The notes under the pieces: generated by a model
Told to the model about the DNA's origin: nothing
Database searches by the model: none
What the model saw: only the letters and a program-made list of their open reading frames with translations
Position numbers and translations under genes: made by a program
Part shown: one piece after another, positions 56,948-58,100 of the stretch
How positions within the stretch are numbered: the stretch's first letter is position 1
How the letters are laid out: every line of letters starts with the position of its first letter
Assembly (NCBI GenBank): GCA_963170165.1
Contig: CAUJGQ010000034.1
Coordinates: 1 to 58,100 of the forward strand
Source of the DNA: Chloroflexota bacterium
GTDB lineage: Bacteria > Chloroflexota > Dehalococcoidia > CAUJGQ01
Direction: 5' to 3'
DNA: 58,100 nt

Positions 56948-57154
56948 ATGGAGTGGCTGATTCTTGTGCTCGTGGCCGGCACGCTGCTGCCGCTGGGAGC
57001 GGCGCTATGGGCGCTGACCGTCCGCTATCAGGCAAACACGCAATTCAGCTTCGCCTTGGCAATGGGGATCGGGCTGCTGGCGGGTGCGGCGGGCGGGCTA
57101 CTGGTCAGCCTGGTGGTACTGGTGGTGGCGCTTGGCCTCAAGGCGCTTCGGTGA
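56948..57154 (+). CDS. Small two-TM membrane protein
   Basis: 68 residues from the ATG at 56948 (CGGAGTATCC). Two helices: LILVLVAGTLLPLGAALWALTV and ALAMGIGLLAGAAGGLLVSLVVLVVALGL, joined by a short polar turn (RYQANTQF). No family recognised. It follows the PBP gene by 24 bases on the same strand, so co-transcription with the PBP gene is likely. Confidence 0.65.
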   Translation: MEWLILVLVAGTLLPLGAALWALTVRYQANTQFSFALAMGIGLLAGAAGGLLVSLVVLVVALGLKALR

Positions 57155-57155
57155 G

Positions 57156-57398
57156 TTAGAGCAGGCGGCGAATAGGCTTGCGGCCCGGGCGCGGGTCGTA
57201 GTTCGACTTGAACATCTCTAGTTTGTCGCGCTCGATCAGGTATTTGCCGGCGAACTTGCGCGCCGGGATCTTGCCGTCCTTGATCAGCCGGCGCAGGCTC
57301 TGGGGATGGATGCCCAGTACCTGCGCCGCTTCTACGAGGTCCAGGTGATTCTGGGTGAACTGCTCAAACGTGTCGGGCTGGTCGTAGGAGGCAGTCAA
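57156..57398 (-). CDS. Excisionase-type helix-turn-helix DNA-binding protein
   Basis: 80 residues. LDLVEAAQVLGIHPQSLRRLIKDGKIPARKFAGKYLI carries the MerR/excisionase (HTH_17) pattern: 'l...eaa..Lgvs..tvr.li..G.ipa.k.g..w.i', with K in place of W (start LVEAAQVLGIHPQSLR). The C-terminus is basic (DPRPGRKPIRRLL). The neighbouring gene at 57395 overlaps it by four bases. Likely a DNA-binding regulator or phage-type excisionase; no integrase is present. Confidence 0.8.
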   Translation of the reverse strand: MTASYDQPDTFEQFTQNHLDLVEAAQVLGIHPQSLRRLIKDGKIPARKFAGKYLIERDKLEMFKSNYDPRPGRKPIRRLL

Positions 57399-57586
57399 CG
57401 GCGGTCCTCCGAGCCGGAATGAGGGCGGCGGCCGCGGGCGGCATTCAACGCCATGGCGGCACGTTTGCGCACGGCCGCGGCATAGATACCGGCCAGCGAG
57501 CCGCCGTGCTTGTGCATGCCTTCCCGCTTGGCGGCGAGCTTCCGCGCGCGCCGCTCCTGCCGTGTGACGCCGCGGTCCTCGGCCAC
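57395..57586 (-). CDS. Small basic protein of unknown function
   Basis: 63 residues from the GTG at 57586 after GGTGAGGGT. Arg/Lys/Ala-rich (TRQERRARKLAAKREGMHKHGG), highly basic, predicted mostly helical. Its TGA overlaps the ATG of the HTH gene, so the two are coupled. The basic character suggests nucleic-acid binding. No family recognised. Confidence 0.5.
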   Translation of the reverse strand: MAEDRGVTRQERRARKLAAKREGMHKHGGSLAGIYAAAVRKRAAMALNAARGRRPHSGSEDRR

Positions 57587-57680
57587 ACCCTCACCTTGCT
57601 GATCATGAGAGTAAGCAGATTCTCCCGCCGCCGGGTGGTTCCGTCAAGCGCGGTCCCCGGCGTGCACGCGACGGCGGCCG

Positions 57681-58100
57681 TCACGCTGCCGCGCGCCGCG
57701 CCAGTTCCGCTTCGGCGGCGATGAACCCAAACGCTGCCCACTGCGGCCCGGCGTACACCCGCCGAAACCACGCCAGGGCCTCATCGTCTCGCCCGTTGTA
57801 CAGGTGCCAGTTGCCGATGCCATAGCCGGCGGTTGAGTCGTGCATCGCTGCGCTGGAGGTCTCGGGCGTCGCCAGCAGATCCTCCGGCTTGATCGACTGC
57901 TGATACAGCAACAGTAGCCGGTGGTACGCTCCGTTCTCGATGACGTCCATCTCCGGGCCAAACGGGGCGAGCGTGGCCGCTGCATCCTCCTCGCGCCCCA
58001 GGCGGCGCAGGGTCATGTACAGCCAGTGACCGGCAGCGACGCGCATGTCGTCATTGCCGGAGGCGGCCAGGCAGGACTGCCATGCGGTCAACGCCCTGCC
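57681..58100 (-). CDS. TPR-like repeat protein (partial, 5' end beyond window)
   Basis: The frame is open to the right edge, so about 139 residues of the C-terminal part are visible. Helix-rich repeats with the TPR-like layout are seen in AAGHWLYMTLRRLGREEDAAATL and GNWHLYNGRDDEALAWFRRVYAGPQWAAFGF (start GNWHLYNGRDDEALAWF); the last motif W.AFG..AAE.EL is typical of exported TPR lipoproteins. The N-terminus and any signal peptide lie outside. A TTG at 58089-58091 is not the true start. Confidence 0.68.
   Translation of the reverse strand, partial: GRALTAWQSCLAASGNDDMRVAAGHWLYMTLRRLGREEDAAATLAPFGPEMDVIENGAYHRLLLLYQQSIKPEDLLATPETSSAAMHDSTAGYGIGNWHLYNGRDDEALAWFRRVYAGPQWAAFGFIAAEAELARRAAA

Noticed and set aside
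1-58100. CRISPR arrays and complete insertion sequences
   Set aside because: No array of regularly spaced repeats and no transposase with terminal repeats was seen; the only repeats are the single palindrome at 1191 and the heptamers at 45572.

Overview
This 58.1-kb window is chromosomal DNA from a GC-rich bacterium. Gene content suggests the Chloroflexota, most likely class Thermomicrobia (Sphaerobacter/Nitrolancea type). That placement is inference from the gene set (KorAB, an imuB-DUF6504-dnaE2 cassette, Snf2 plus SWIM pair, small Cys-rich proteins, a tRNA-Sec) and not from a marker gene. Coding density is high, many genes overlap by 1-14 bases, GTG starts are common, and most long frames opposite real genes are GC-driven shadows.

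Layout. 1-1446 is the edge of a prophage-like element (methylase/nuclease tail, scaffold-like protein, cut-off reading frame) that stops at the 3' end of a tRNA-Sec gene (selC, 1447-1544, minus). 1581-3399 holds trxB and trxA facing a CsoR-type copper sensor, with a CsoR-type operator inside the trxA promoter. 3413-9561 holds plsX, a methyltransferase, a lectin-like/FHA-like membrane protein, a C-terminal processing protease, smpB and ribosomal protein L25. 9772-13570 holds queA, an aminotransferase, two zinc-ribbon miniproteins and a LysR regulator. 13771-18015 holds the 2-oxoacid:ferredoxin oxidoreductase korAB, an A-type Fe-S carrier and threonine aldolase. 18168-21750 is a copper/nitric-oxide type group (Tat-exported multicopper oxidase, NnrS, hemerythrin-cupin). 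21837-26875 holds a flavoprotein, a NuoI-like ferredoxin and a NuoG/FdhA-like protein lacking the Mo-ligating Cys/Sec, followed by a third zinc-ribbon miniprotein.

27030-36858 holds an HpaB/4-hydroxybutyryl-CoA dehydratase-family flavoprotein, a LON-domain protein, DUF2007, a polysaccharide deacetylase, a divergent pyrophosphatase, a zinc alcohol dehydrogenase, a small secretion-type ATPase and a SWIM/Snf2 pair. 36969-40567 holds a two-domain rhodanese whose catalytic Cys position is an in-frame TGA, then FkbM methyltransferase, a bPH-type membrane protein and a sugar nucleotidyltransferase. 40589-46367 is an SOS mutagenesis cassette with two perfect LexA (Cheo) boxes. 46461-46603 looks like an unannotated small RNA gene. 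46614-58100 holds an SH3-like protein, acyl-CoA synthetase, alpha/beta hydrolase, gatCA with a lipoprotein, a methyltransferase, a class A PBP, small proteins and a partial TPR protein.

The strongest new observation is the selenocysteine rhodanese: an in-frame TGA in the active-site loop, coding homology on both sides, a perfect 7-bp SECIS-like hairpin starting 11 nt after the TGA, and a tRNA-Sec in the same window. Other points worth following are the CsoR operator in the trxAB promoter, the two-promoter SOS cassette with a broken lower-GC insert, the candidate sRNA, and the Mo-domain protein with no metal-ligating residue.
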